A model generated the notes under the pieces. The model worked only from the letters and a program-made list of their open reading frames with translations, had not been told where the DNA came from and did not search any database. Source: Streptomyces sp. NBC_00582 (lineage in GTDB: Bacteria > Actinomycetota > Actinomycetes > Streptomycetales > Streptomycetaceae). From it: a DNA stretch of 64,000 nucleotides. The stretch's first letter is position 1. Every line of letters begins with the position of its first letter. The DNA lies in NCBI RefSeq assembly GCF_036345155.1, contig NZ_CP107772.1, forward strand, positions 2,418,001-2,482,000. The letters are read 5' to 3'. The position numbers and the translations under genes were made by a program. Below, in pieces: positions 33,324-41,331 of the stretch.

Positions 33324-34520
33324 ATGCCCACCACGAGCCCGTACCTGACTGACGAGCACGAGCGCCTCCGGGAACAGGTCAAGAGCATCGCGGACGCCGA
33401 GATCGCCCCCCGTGTAGCGGGTATGGAGTCCCGAGGCCCACATACCGACCGCGAACTGCGACCGATCATGGGTGAGTGGCTCGGGCTGCTCATCGGCTCC
33501 GAGTGGGGTGGCAGGGACGAAGGACACCTAGCCAAGACCGTCGCGGTGACGGAGGTGTCGCGCGTCAGCGGGGCCGCCGGCGCCATACTCCAGGCATCGA
33601 TCCTCGGGGCTGCCCCGATCATCGAGTACGGCAGCGACGAGCTGCGCCGCACGTGGCTGCCTGCCATCGCCGCCAGCGAGGTCTGGCCAAGCATCGCAGT
33701 CACGGAGCCCCGCCACGGCAGCCACCTGCTGGACATGGACAGCACCGCTCGTTTCGACAACGGCGAACTCGTGATCGACGGCGCGAAGGAATTCATCGGC
33801 AACGCCGACCTTGCGGACATCCACTGCGTCGTGGTCCGAACGGGCGAGCGCGGCAACGCGCGGGGCCTGACTGCTGTCCTGGTCGAGGCCGAACGAGACG
33901 GTGTCGAGGTCGTCCACCGGCCCTCCAGTGGTCTGCACGGATTCTCCGTCGACGGACTCCGCCTCGACGGTGTCCGCGTCCCGGAGAGCAACATCATCGG
34001 CGAGGTCGGCGGCGGCCACAACGTGGCCCTCCTGTCATCGGTGGTCTACGGCCGGCTCAACCTCGCGGCCGTCGCGCTCGGCATCCACCAGCAGGCCCTG
34101 GACGTGACCACCAGATGGGTCTCCGTAGAGCGTGAGCGCTACAACGGCTACCTCTCCGACGTGAAGATGGTCCGCCGCCGCCTCTCCGAGATGGCCTTCC
34201 GGCTGATGCAGGCCGAACTCGCCGCGTACCACGCCGCCTATCTACTGGACCAGGGGCAGCCGTGTGACAGATGGCTGTACAACGCCAAGCTCGTGAACAA
34301 CCGTCATGGCGTCGCCTCCGCCGAGGACGCCAAGCAACTGCACGGCGGCCACGCCACACGCGTCGGCAACCCTTGCGAGCGGATCCTGCGCGACATCCAG
34401 CTCATCAACGCGCCCGCCGGACCGGACGACATCCAACTCAAGTACATAGCGGACGACGTACTCGAGCCCGCCCGGCACCAGTGGTCCGCAGAGCACGCAT
34501 CCCGGCGCCGCGCTGCCTGA
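33324..34520 (+). CDS. Acyl-CoA dehydrogenase-like flavoprotein lacking the catalytic Glu
   Basis: A 398-residue flavoprotein. It follows the family from LTDEHERLREQVKSIADAEI through SIAVTEPRHGSHLLDMDSTA and HGFSVDGLRLDGVRVPESNI to AKQLHGGHATRVGNPCERIL. The C-terminal segment that normally reads YEGT, with the base that abstracts the alpha proton, is INAPAGPDDIQ here, so the classical dehydrogenation is unlikely. Such variants act in natural-product or nitro/amine oxidation chemistry. ATG 33324 follows GGAGAAGGGGAG. It follows the GAF gene by 68 nt and could be under conservon control. Confidence 0.82.
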   Translation: MPTTSPYLTDEHERLREQVKSIADAEIAPRVAGMESRGPHTDRELRPIMGEWLGLLIGSEWGGRDEGHLAKTVAVTEVSRVSGAAGAILQASILGAAPIIEYGSDELRRTWLPAIAASEVWPSIAVTEPRHGSHLLDMDSTARFDNGELVIDGAKEFIGNADLADIHCVVVRTGERGNARGLTAVLVEAERDGVEVVHRPSSGLHGFSVDGLRLDGVRVPESNIIGEVGGGHNVALLSSVVYGRLNLAAVALGIHQQALDVTTRWVSVERERYNGYLSDVKMVRRRLSEMAFRLMQAELAAYHAAYLLDQGQPCDRWLYNAKLVNNRHGVASAEDAKQLHGGHATRVGNPCERILRDIQLINAPAGPDDIQLKYIADDVLEPARHQWSAEHASRRRAA

Positions 34521-34674
34521 GCCTTCCGTCTTTCCGCGAGCGCGACGTACGACCTCGACCAGCTCGTCGAGCTCTACCGCCAGCACTTCCCGTCCGCCGC
34601 CTGACCCCAATCGCACGGTCCCGGACCGCCACCGGCCGCTTCCCGTTTCCTCTGTCCGTACCGCCGAAAGCCAG

Positions 34675-34866
34675 ATGATGAAAAGCCGAGCGCCCCTGTC
34701 TTCCCCGCCTCGATGGCTGCCCAAAGCCCGCACCGGACTTGGGTCCCAAGGACACGTCCACCTCGGCGCCACACCGAGCGGCACCCTCGTGGTCAAACTC
34801 GCCGCCGTCCCGCACGATCCACAGCCCGGACGGGTACCGATCACGACCAGGGGGACAGGGGCGTGA
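34675..34866 (+). CDS. Possible small basic protein coupled to the next gene
   Basis: A 63-codon frame (MMKSRAPLSSPPRWLPKART ... GTLVVKLAAVPHD) whose TGA overlaps the following ATG. The junction is a normal coupling arrangement, which favours coding, but there is no domain and no clear ribosome site. The preceding 34521-34674 holds a short tail in frame with the dehydrogenase after its TGA (TYDLDQLVELYRQHFPSAA), likely a remnant. Confidence 0.35.
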   Translation: MMKSRAPLSSPPRWLPKARTGLGSQGHVHLGATPSGTLVVKLAAVPHDPQPGRVPITTRGTGA

Positions 34867-35903
34867 TGATCATCGACGTCCTCCATGAGACTCGGGCCCA
34901 CGCCGGCCTCGCCGAGGAGATCGAGCAGATCCTGAGGGACACCGCGTCCTTGATCCAGGAGGTCACAGACCTGCCCTGTCCGAGTCTGGTGTTCCGGCTG
35001 CTCCCTCCCCGCGCCTGGCGGGCCCAGATCCGGGCATGGGCCGAGCGGGCGCTGGAGGAACACCTCGTGCAAGCCCGCCTCGCCGGGCCGGAGGCGGACC
35101 AGGTCCGCGGTCGGCTCGCGGCATGGGCCGCCACCGCCCTGCGCCTGGGCTGGCCGATGACCCCCGGCCTGACGATCACCGACCAGTATGGCGAACCCCG
35201 CACGCTCATCACGCCGCAGGCCCTGCACCACACGGGGATCCGGTACGACCGCACCGCACTGATCCGCTTCGTCGTCCACGCAGGCGTCCACCACGCACAG
35301 ATCGCGGCAAGCGCAGGCGCCCTCCCACCACCCCCGATCCGTGCTGGTGCACAGGTGCACGATGACTCGGCCACGAGGGCCCTGATGGAGGGGCATGCCG
35401 CCTGGGCCGAGCAGCAGGTGGCACGCGCCTTCTTCGGCTTCTGCCGTGAGCACCGGCCCCGAGAAGTGCCGCGCTCATGGCAGTACCGGCAGCACGCCCG
35501 GCTACTCCCCTGGCTGCAACGCCCTGCGGACCTCACGGCGTTGGTGTGCGCGCGAGCAGCGGATCCGAGTGCGCCAGCCTGCTGCGACGGCCTGGGCTTT
35601 GTCCAGGCGGCCATCGAAGTCGCCGGCAGCGTCGTCCCGTTCAACCGGATCTGGACCGACCCCTCACTCGCCCCCACATGCCGGGAAATCACCAATCCCG
35701 AGGCATGGTTCAGCCGCGTCAGCATCGAAGGACCGGCGCTCCCGCAACCGCCGCCCCACTGGGGAGTCACCGCTCCTGCGTCCCTGGCCGGCCCCGGTTG
35801 TCCCACGCCTGCGCCTGACGATCAGCACCGCCGCGTAACCGGGCCAGCCCGGCACGAAGACCCCACTGCCGTGCGCCAATGCCCCGGCTGGTCGCCCTCC
35901 TGA
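34866..35903 (+). CDS. Unknown protein with metallopeptidase-like motifs
   Basis: A 345-residue soluble protein that I cannot assign. A central segment reads TALIRFVVHAGVHHAQIAAS followed 30 residues later by RALMEGHAAWAEQQVARAFF. This resembles a gluzincin-like arrangement in which HExxH has become HAGVH, with a downstream Glu-Gly-His-Ala helix. Loss of the catalytic Glu would leave a metal- or ligand-binding protein. The resemblance is weak. The C-terminal 60 residues are Pro-rich. ATG 34866 overlaps the stop of the small frame upstream; GTG 34863 is also in frame. Confidence 0.45.
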   Translation: MIIDVLHETRAHAGLAEEIEQILRDTASLIQEVTDLPCPSLVFRLLPPRAWRAQIRAWAERALEEHLVQARLAGPEADQVRGRLAAWAATALRLGWPMTPGLTITDQYGEPRTLITPQALHHTGIRYDRTALIRFVVHAGVHHAQIAASAGALPPPPIRAGAQVHDDSATRALMEGHAAWAEQQVARAFFGFCREHRPREVPRSWQYRQHARLLPWLQRPADLTALVCARAADPSAPACCDGLGFVQAAIEVAGSVVPFNRIWTDPSLAPTCREITNPEAWFSRVSIEGPALPQPPPHWGVTAPASLAGPGCPTPAPDDQHRRVTGPARHEDPTAVRQCPGWSPS

Positions 35904-36287
35904 TGCGGCCGGACGACACGCCCGACGTGCCCCACTCACTGAACGAGTGCCTTCCGATTCCTCTCCAACGACGCCGAGCCAAGCTCATGGGCCACATCCG
36001 TATCGGCCGTCGGCGTTTCGGCCACCGCCACCATCTGGTGGGCCCGCCTGTATCAACGGCCGGCGGCTTGTGGGCCGCGAGATTGGGCGGGCGGGGATAC
36101 GACTCAAATACGCGCGTTCGAAGCCGGGCGTCACGTCGTTGTTCCGGTCATCATCAGCCATCCCTCAAGTCGGTGCTGGAGGTGCCCAGTTGCCTGTAGT
36201 CCAGGCTGCCCCGAGTGATCTCCCAACGGCCCCAGGGCCGTTTGCGTGTGCCTTCCGGTTTACGAACAGGGCGAGAGGAGGTGGCCG
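35904..36287. other. Intergenic region before the ABC exporter operon
   Basis: No convincing gene in 384 nt. Near the end, 36226-36241 forms a tight hairpin (ACGGCCC / GGGCCGT arms) followed by TTTG, a possible terminator or attenuator. GAGAGGAGG before 36288 is the ribosome site of the exporter gene. A GTTCGAAGC at about 36118 resembles a tRNA T-loop, but no tRNA fold surrounds it. Confidence 0.4.
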
Positions 36288-38189
36288 GTGAGCGCTGAAC
36301 CCACTTCCCGGGCGGCTGACGCCGCGGCGCCGCGCCGCTTGCCGCCTCCGCCGCCCGCCGAGCTGCGCTACGGCGGCCGGTACGCCAAGAATCCTCTGAC
36401 AGACGCGTCGTTTGCGAAAATGTGCCGGCGGCTTCCGTCGGTGCTGGCGCAGACGGCGCGGATGGCGTGGGCGATCGACCGGCGGGCCGTGCTGCTGCTG
36501 GCGGGCTGCCAGCTGGCCATCGGCGTGAGCGCCGCCGTACTGCTCACCGCCACTTCCCGCGCGATGCACTGGATCCTCGCTGACGGTGAGGTGGCCGACC
36601 GGCTCCACCATGCGCTGCCGGCCCTGGTGGTCATCGCCTGTGCGTCAGCGGCTGGGCGGGTGGCGACCGCCCTGTCCTCGTACGCGGACGGCCGGATCAC
36701 CCCGCGGTTGACGACCGAGTCGGACTGCGCCCTGGTGGCGGCGGTGTGCCGGATGGAGGCCGCCGCCCGGGCGGAGGACGGCTGCGCGGACCGGCAGGAG
36801 GCAGCGGAGATGGGGGTGGTCCGCAGCCATGTGATGGTGCAGGACGCCACCCGGTTCACCGCCGCCGTCGTGCGCATGGTCAGCGCGAGCGGAGTGCTGT
36901 CGGTGCTGCACCCGCTACTGCTGCCACTGCTGCTGCTCGCCGTCGTCCCCGCCGGCGTGGGCGCCGTCCTGCACGCCCGCGTCAACTACGAGACCCACTA
37001 CGCCAACGTGGGCGACCGCAATGTCCGGCAGAACCTGCGCGGCTGGGCGACCAGCGTAAAGTTCACCGACGAGATCCGCGCCAACGGCATGACCTCCTAC
37101 CTGGTGTTCTGGTACCGGTCGATCTCGGAGCGGATCGACGCGCGCACCCTGGCTGCGGCACCCAAGATGCTGCGGATCGTGCTGGCCAGTTCGGCGATCG
37201 GCGGCATCTTCCTCGTCGCGACCTGGGCGGGGCTGGCCTGGCTGGCGGCCAGCGGACGGATCGAGCCGTCGATCGCCGCGACCGCGGTCGTCGCGGTGCA
37301 GACCGCGCTCGCCGCCCTCAGTCAGCTCGTCATCTACGGCGCAGCCATGTTCCACACGTCCCTCTACCTCGCGGACATGGGCGGTTTCCTCGACTACGCC
37401 GCCGAACGCGCGCCCGACCGCGGTGAGTTCACGCCGAGTCGGCCGGTGGAGGAGATCCGCCTCGACGAGGTCGTCTACCGGTATCCGGGCAAGGACACCC
37501 CGGCCGTGGCGGGAGTGTCGCTGGCGGTGCGCAGGGGCGAAATCCTCGCCGTGGTCGGCGAGAACGGCTCCGGGAAGTCCACCCTCACCCGGCTGCTCGC
37601 CGCCATCTTCCTGGCCGACAAGGGCATCGTCTCCTGGAACGGCCGGGACGTCGCCGACCTCGACCCCGACAGCCTGTGGGACCTGTCCGGGCTGGTGCCG
37701 CAGAACTTCGCGCAGTGGCCGCTGTCCGTCCGCGACAACGTCACCCTCGGCCAGCCCCGCGAACTGGGCGATGACCTGGTGTGGCGCGCTCTGGAGGAGG
37801 TCGGACTGCGCGAGGCTGTCGAGGAACTGCCCGACGGTCTGGAGACACTTCTGGCCCGGGAGCTGTGGGGCGGGACGGAACTGTCCGGCGGGCAGTGGCA
37901 GCGCCTGGCCTGCGCACGTGCCCTGTACCGCAGGTCGAGCCTGCTGATCCTGGACGAGCCGACCAGCCAGATGGACGCCCGCGGCGAGCACGCCATCCTC
38001 GAAGAGATCAAGACCGTCGCTGCCGGCCGGATCACGATCGTGGTGACCCACCAGCTGGTCAACACCAAGATTGCCGACCGGATCATCGTGATGGAACACG
38101 GCCGGATCTCCGAGCAGGGAACGTACGAGGAACTCGCCGCCGGCGGCGGCCTGTTCGCCGAACTCCTGGCCCTCTCTCACGACCGCTGA
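36288..38189 (+). CDS. ABC exporter, fused membrane and ATPase domains
   Basis: A 633-residue half-transporter. GTG 36288 follows GAGAGGAGG. The membrane domain (about 60-370) includes AVLLLAGCQLAIGVSAAVLL and LPALVVIACASAAGRVATAL, with LVATWAGLAWLAASGRIEPS later. The ATPase has Walker A VVGENGSGKSTLTRLL, Q-loop GLVPQNFAQWPLSVRDNV, signature ELSGGQWQRLACARAL, Walker B LLILDEPTSQMDA and VTHQ. It should work as a homodimer exporting a hydrophobic or peptide compound. It is first in the 36-42.9 kb gene run, which suggests a product export role. Confidence 0.92.
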   Translation: MSAEPTSRAADAAAPRRLPPPPPAELRYGGRYAKNPLTDASFAKMCRRLPSVLAQTARMAWAIDRRAVLLLAGCQLAIGVSAAVLLTATSRAMHWILADGEVADRLHHALPALVVIACASAAGRVATALSSYADGRITPRLTTESDCALVAAVCRMEAAARAEDGCADRQEAAEMGVVRSHVMVQDATRFTAAVVRMVSASGVLSVLHPLLLPLLLLAVVPAGVGAVLHARVNYETHYANVGDRNVRQNLRGWATSVKFTDEIRANGMTSYLVFWYRSISERIDARTLAAAPKMLRIVLASSAIGGIFLVATWAGLAWLAASGRIEPSIAATAVVAVQTALAALSQLVIYGAAMFHTSLYLADMGGFLDYAAERAPDRGEFTPSRPVEEIRLDEVVYRYPGKDTPAVAGVSLAVRRGEILAVVGENGSGKSTLTRLLAAIFLADKGIVSWNGRDVADLDPDSLWDLSGLVPQNFAQWPLSVRDNVTLGQPRELGDDLVWRALEEVGLREAVEELPDGLETLLARELWGGTELSGGQWQRLACARALYRRSSLLILDEPTSQMDARGEHAILEEIKTVAAGRITIVVTHQLVNTKIADRIIVMEHGRISEQGTYEELAAGGGLFAELLALSHDR

Positions 38190-38202
38190 CCACCCCGTTG
38201 CC

Positions 38203-38222
38203 GCGCCCCGCCGTCGGGGCGC
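38203..38222 (+). terminator. GC hairpin between exporter and tandem NUDIX gene
   Basis: Perfect 8-bp stem GCGCCCCG / CGGGGCGC with a CCGT loop, 13 nt after the exporter stop, no T-run. A very similar 8-bp GC hairpin sits at 57859-57878 after another NUDIX gene. It may be an attenuator or an RNA-stability element within an operon. Confidence 0.5.
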
Positions 38223-38262
38223 AGCGCCCCTCACACCCACGGCCCGCCGTACGGAGGATTCG

Positions 38263-39177
38263 TTGACCGCACCGGCTGCGCCCATGACCGTCATGGCGCT
38301 TCTCGTCCGCCCCGATGGCCGCTACCTGCTGCATCTGCGGGACGCCAACAAGAACATCTGCAGCGCCGGGCAGTGGTCCCTGCCCGGCGGCCACCCCGAA
38401 CCCGGCGAAAGTCTCGACGACGCGATCGCCCGCGAACTGCTGGAAGAGGCCGGCCTGCGCATCCCCAACCTGGCCCCGCTCGCCATCGTCCAGAACACCC
38501 ACGCCGACGACCGGCCCACCAGCCGGATTCTGGTGTACGTCGGGACCTGGAACGGCGACCCCGCGCTGTTGCCCCTCACCGAGGGCATCATGCTGCGCTG
38601 GACCGATCCCGAGCAGATCCCGTATCTGACCATGGACCCCAAGACCACAGCCGTCATCCACCAGTACCAGGCTCATTCGGGTGCCCGCCACAATGCCGGC
38701 GAGCAGCTGCCCGTGCTCCGCGTCCGCGGCACCGGCTCGAAGACGGTTCCGAACGTCATCGGTGTCCATCTGTATCTGGAGCGGGAGGGCGAGATCCTGC
38801 TCGGGCTGCGGCACCCCGACTCTGCCTACGCGCCCGGGGAGCATCACTTCCTGGCCGGTCACTGCGAACGGGAGTCCGCCGTCGCCTGCCTGATCCGCGA
38901 GGCGACGGAGGAGGCCGGGCTGGTGATCAAGGCCGAGGACGTCGACCTCGTGCACACCGTCCACCTCCTGGATGCTCCTGGCACCCAGCCCCGACTGCAG
39001 CTGGTCTTCCGAGCCCGCCAGTGGCAGGGCGAACCGCAGGTCCTGGAGCCCGACAGGTGCGTGAAATGGGGCTGGTGGCCCGCCGATGCCCTGCCGGAGC
39101 CGACCGTCGCCTACACCCGGGCCGCCATCGACGGCATCCGGCACGGACGCCACTACACCGAACTCGGCTGGACCTGA
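38263..39177 (+). CDS. Tandem NUDIX-domain protein
   Basis: A 304-residue protein with two NUDIX domains. Box 1, about 43-65, is complete (GHPEPGESLDDAIARELLEE). Box 2, about 199-220, is GHCERESAVACLIREATEEA, one residue shorter between the Gly and the first Glu but with the REATEEAG core intact. The two halves share flanking patterns (VRPDGRYLLHLRDAN versus LEREGEILLGLRHPD), consistent with internal duplication. NUDIX enzymes hydrolyse X-linked nucleoside diphosphates. TTG 38263 follows GGAGGATTCG. Downstream genes run on in the same direction. Confidence 0.87.
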   Translation: MTAPAAPMTVMALLVRPDGRYLLHLRDANKNICSAGQWSLPGGHPEPGESLDDAIARELLEEAGLRIPNLAPLAIVQNTHADDRPTSRILVYVGTWNGDPALLPLTEGIMLRWTDPEQIPYLTMDPKTTAVIHQYQAHSGARHNAGEQLPVLRVRGTGSKTVPNVIGVHLYLEREGEILLGLRHPDSAYAPGEHHFLAGHCERESAVACLIREATEEAGLVIKAEDVDLVHTVHLLDAPGTQPRLQLVFRARQWQGEPQVLEPDRCVKWGWWPADALPEPTVAYTRAAIDGIRHGRHYTELGWT

Positions 39178-39220
39178 CCCTCATCTCTTCCCTTCTCGCC
39201 TGCTCAGGGAGATCACCACC

Positions 39221-40474
39221 ATGCCCGAACCCGCCCCACCCGCATCCGCCACCACCGCAGCCGTGGACGACGCCGGCGCGGCGACTGCCCGTGCGGCCAT
39301 GGTCGCCCGCCTCCACGACGCCGGAGACCTGTCGCCCGGCCCGGTGTCCGAGGCCCTGCTGGCGCTCCCCCGGCAGGCACTGATGCCGCAGGCGTACGTA
39401 CGGCGCAGCGCACCGGACGAGACCCCACCACGCTGGGACCTGCTGGACTGGTCGGTGCCCGGGGACCGGGACGAGCTGTTGCGCGTGCTCTACAGCGGGG
39501 ACAGCGTCGCAGTCCAGCATGACGGTGAGCCGCTCCTGGGCCGGGCACGTGGCACGCGTACGGGCGGGGCGATGACGTCCATGTCGAGCGTGATGGGGAT
39601 GACCGCCGGGCTGCTGCAGGAGCTGGATCTGGAGCCTGGGCAGCGGGTGCTGGATGTCGGCACGGGCGCAGCCGTGACTGCCGCGGTGGCCTGCTTCGTC
39701 AGCGGCGACGCGCGGGTCGTCACGATCGACCTCGACCACCACGTCACCTCGGCCGCCGCGGCCCGCCTCGCCGAACTGGGCTACCGGCCCACCGTGGTCA
39801 CCGGGGATGGCGAGGCGGGCTGGCCGGACCGGGCGCCGTACGACCGGGTATTCGTCTCCTTCGCCGTGCCCCGTGTGCCACCGGCGCTGGTGGAACAGCT
39901 CGCGCCGCAGGGGTTGTTGCTGGCGACGGTCGGCACCAGCTCGCCCTCGTGGCCGGGCCTTGCCGTGATCACGAAAACCACCCGGGGGCGCGTCGAGGGA
40001 GAGCTGCGGGCGGTGGAGTTCGGGCACCGCGCGGGGTGGGGCTGGGACCGCCTCTTCCTGTCCGCCGCATTTCGCGCGCAGATGGCCACAGCCGACGGCG
40101 TCACCGTACGCGGGCACCGCCTGCCACCACCCCGACAGGCGCGGGGATTCTGGCTGGCCCTCGATCACCTTCGGCCCGGACTGGTACGCAACTTCGGCGC
40201 CGAGCACCTTCAGATCGGCGCTCCGGAGTGCGGCTCCTGGGTGCGGGTGAGCCCGGACGGTGACGGCACGTGCTCGGTCACAGAGTTCGGGCCTCGCGGC
40301 ATCTGGTACGAGATCGAACAGATCGCGGCCCGGTGGCAGGCGGCCGGCGAACCCGATACGTACCGGATCGAGTTCTATGCGAGCGGAAAGCAGTGGGCCG
40401 TCGCCGGATCCGGCCGTAACAAGCTGTGCTGGCCGCTCCGCGACGAGTGCCCTGTGAAAGGGGACCCGCGGTGA
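39221..40474 (+). CDS. PIMT-like methyltransferase
   Basis: A 417-residue relative of the FxLD-system methyltransferases. N-terminal MVARLHDAGDLSPGPVSEAL and LPRQALMPQAYVRRSA match the PIMT start. The SAM core is LEPGQRVLDVGTGAAVTAAV, VVTIDLDHHVTSAAAARLAE and YDRVFVSFAVPRVPPALVEQ. The C-terminal region has FGPRGIWYEIEQIAARWQAA, as in RiPP-associated members. No precursor peptide or LanB is seen within this gene run, so its substrate is unknown; it may act on a small molecule. ATG 39221 follows CAGGGAG. Overlaps the next methyltransferase by 4 nt. Confidence 0.8.
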   Translation: MPEPAPPASATTAAVDDAGAATARAAMVARLHDAGDLSPGPVSEALLALPRQALMPQAYVRRSAPDETPPRWDLLDWSVPGDRDELLRVLYSGDSVAVQHDGEPLLGRARGTRTGGAMTSMSSVMGMTAGLLQELDLEPGQRVLDVGTGAAVTAAVACFVSGDARVVTIDLDHHVTSAAAARLAELGYRPTVVTGDGEAGWPDRAPYDRVFVSFAVPRVPPALVEQLAPQGLLLATVGTSSPSWPGLAVITKTTRGRVEGELRAVEFGHRAGWGWDRLFLSAAFRAQMATADGVTVRGHRLPPPRQARGFWLALDHLRPGLVRNFGAEHLQIGAPECGSWVRVSPDGDGTCSVTEFGPRGIWYEIEQIAARWQAAGEPDTYRIEFYASGKQWAVAGSGRNKLCWPLRDECPVKGDPR

Positions 40475-41331
40475 ACCCGCCCGCCGATCACCCACCCATC
40501 TCGACTCCGGATGACAAGGACCTGTTGTTCGGGCCTGCGGCCGACGAGTACGCCCGCTTCCGGCCGGGCGTTCCCGAGCAGGTCGCGTGGCTGCTGGCGG
40601 ACGCCATGACGGGCGTGCCCGACGTGACGCTGCTCGACCTCGGAGCGGGCACCGGGCAGGTTGCCGCAGCTCTCCTCCCGGCGCTGCCCCGCATCACACA
40701 CGTGGATCTGGTCGACCCGAGCCAGGCCATGCTCCGCGAAGCCGTCGTCACCCTGCACCCGCTGATGGGAAACCGCACCCTGTCCTGCCACGAAGCCCCG
40801 GACGACCAGTTCACCCCTCAACGGCCCAACTACCAAGCCGACTTGATCACCTGCTGCCGTGCCTTCCACTGGATGAACCGCCCCGCCGTACTGGCGATGG
40901 CCGACCAGGTCGCAGCCCCGCACGCGACGCTCGCACTCATGGGTGACGGCAGCCTGTGGACCCACAAAGCCGACTGGACCACCGTGTTGAAGGACTTGAT
41001 CCAGTCCTATCTCGGGCCTGGACGCCGAGCCGGCAGCCGCGGCACCTACACCGAGCCAAGCCGCCGTTACGAGGACAACCTCGCCGACTCCGCCTTCAGT
41101 GACGTCAGCCAGCACCTCTTCCGCTTCCCCCGGGACTGGACCCCACAGCAGGTGATCGGCTACCTGCGCACCACCTCGTTCGCCAGAGCCGACCTGTTCG
41201 CCGAGCGGCACGCCGAGTTCGAGGCGGAGGCGCTGCACCTACTCGAAGGGCACGCCGATGACAGGGGACGGTTGACCGAACAGGTCGACTTCACGGTGCT
41301 GCTGGCCCGCCGCCCGGGAGGGACCACGTGA
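40471..41331 (+). CDS. Class I SAM-dependent methyltransferase
   Basis: A 286-residue methyltransferase of the UbiE/trans-aconitate type: DLLFGPAADEYARFRPGVPE, motif I VTLLDLGAGTGQVAAALLPA, the acidic strand VDLVDPSQAMLREA, ITCCRAFHWMNRPAVLAMAD and a C-terminal THLLEGHADDRG-like helix. Substrate unknown. The start (GTGA) overlaps the PIMT-like gene, and its stop overlaps the NUDIX-kinase start, so all three are cotranslated. Confidence 0.85.
   Translation: MNPPADHPPISTPDDKDLLFGPAADEYARFRPGVPEQVAWLLADAMTGVPDVTLLDLGAGTGQVAAALLPALPRITHVDLVDPSQAMLREAVVTLHPLMGNRTLSCHEAPDDQFTPQRPNYQADLITCCRAFHWMNRPAVLAMADQVAAPHATLALMGDGSLWTHKADWTTVLKDLIQSYLGPGRRAGSRGTYTEPSRRYEDNLADSAFSDVSQHLFRFPRDWTPQQVIGYLRTTSFARADLFAERHAEFEAEALHLLEGHADDRGRLTEQVDFTVLLARRPGGTT

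Noticed and set aside
36100..36140. Possible tRNA (GTTCGAAGC resembling a T-loop)
   Set aside because: No acceptor, D or anticodon stem can be formed around it.
36915..38294. 459-codon minus-strand frame opposite the ABC exporter
   Set aside because: Shadow of a gene with complete Walker A, signature and Walker B motifs; the antisense product has no recognisable features.
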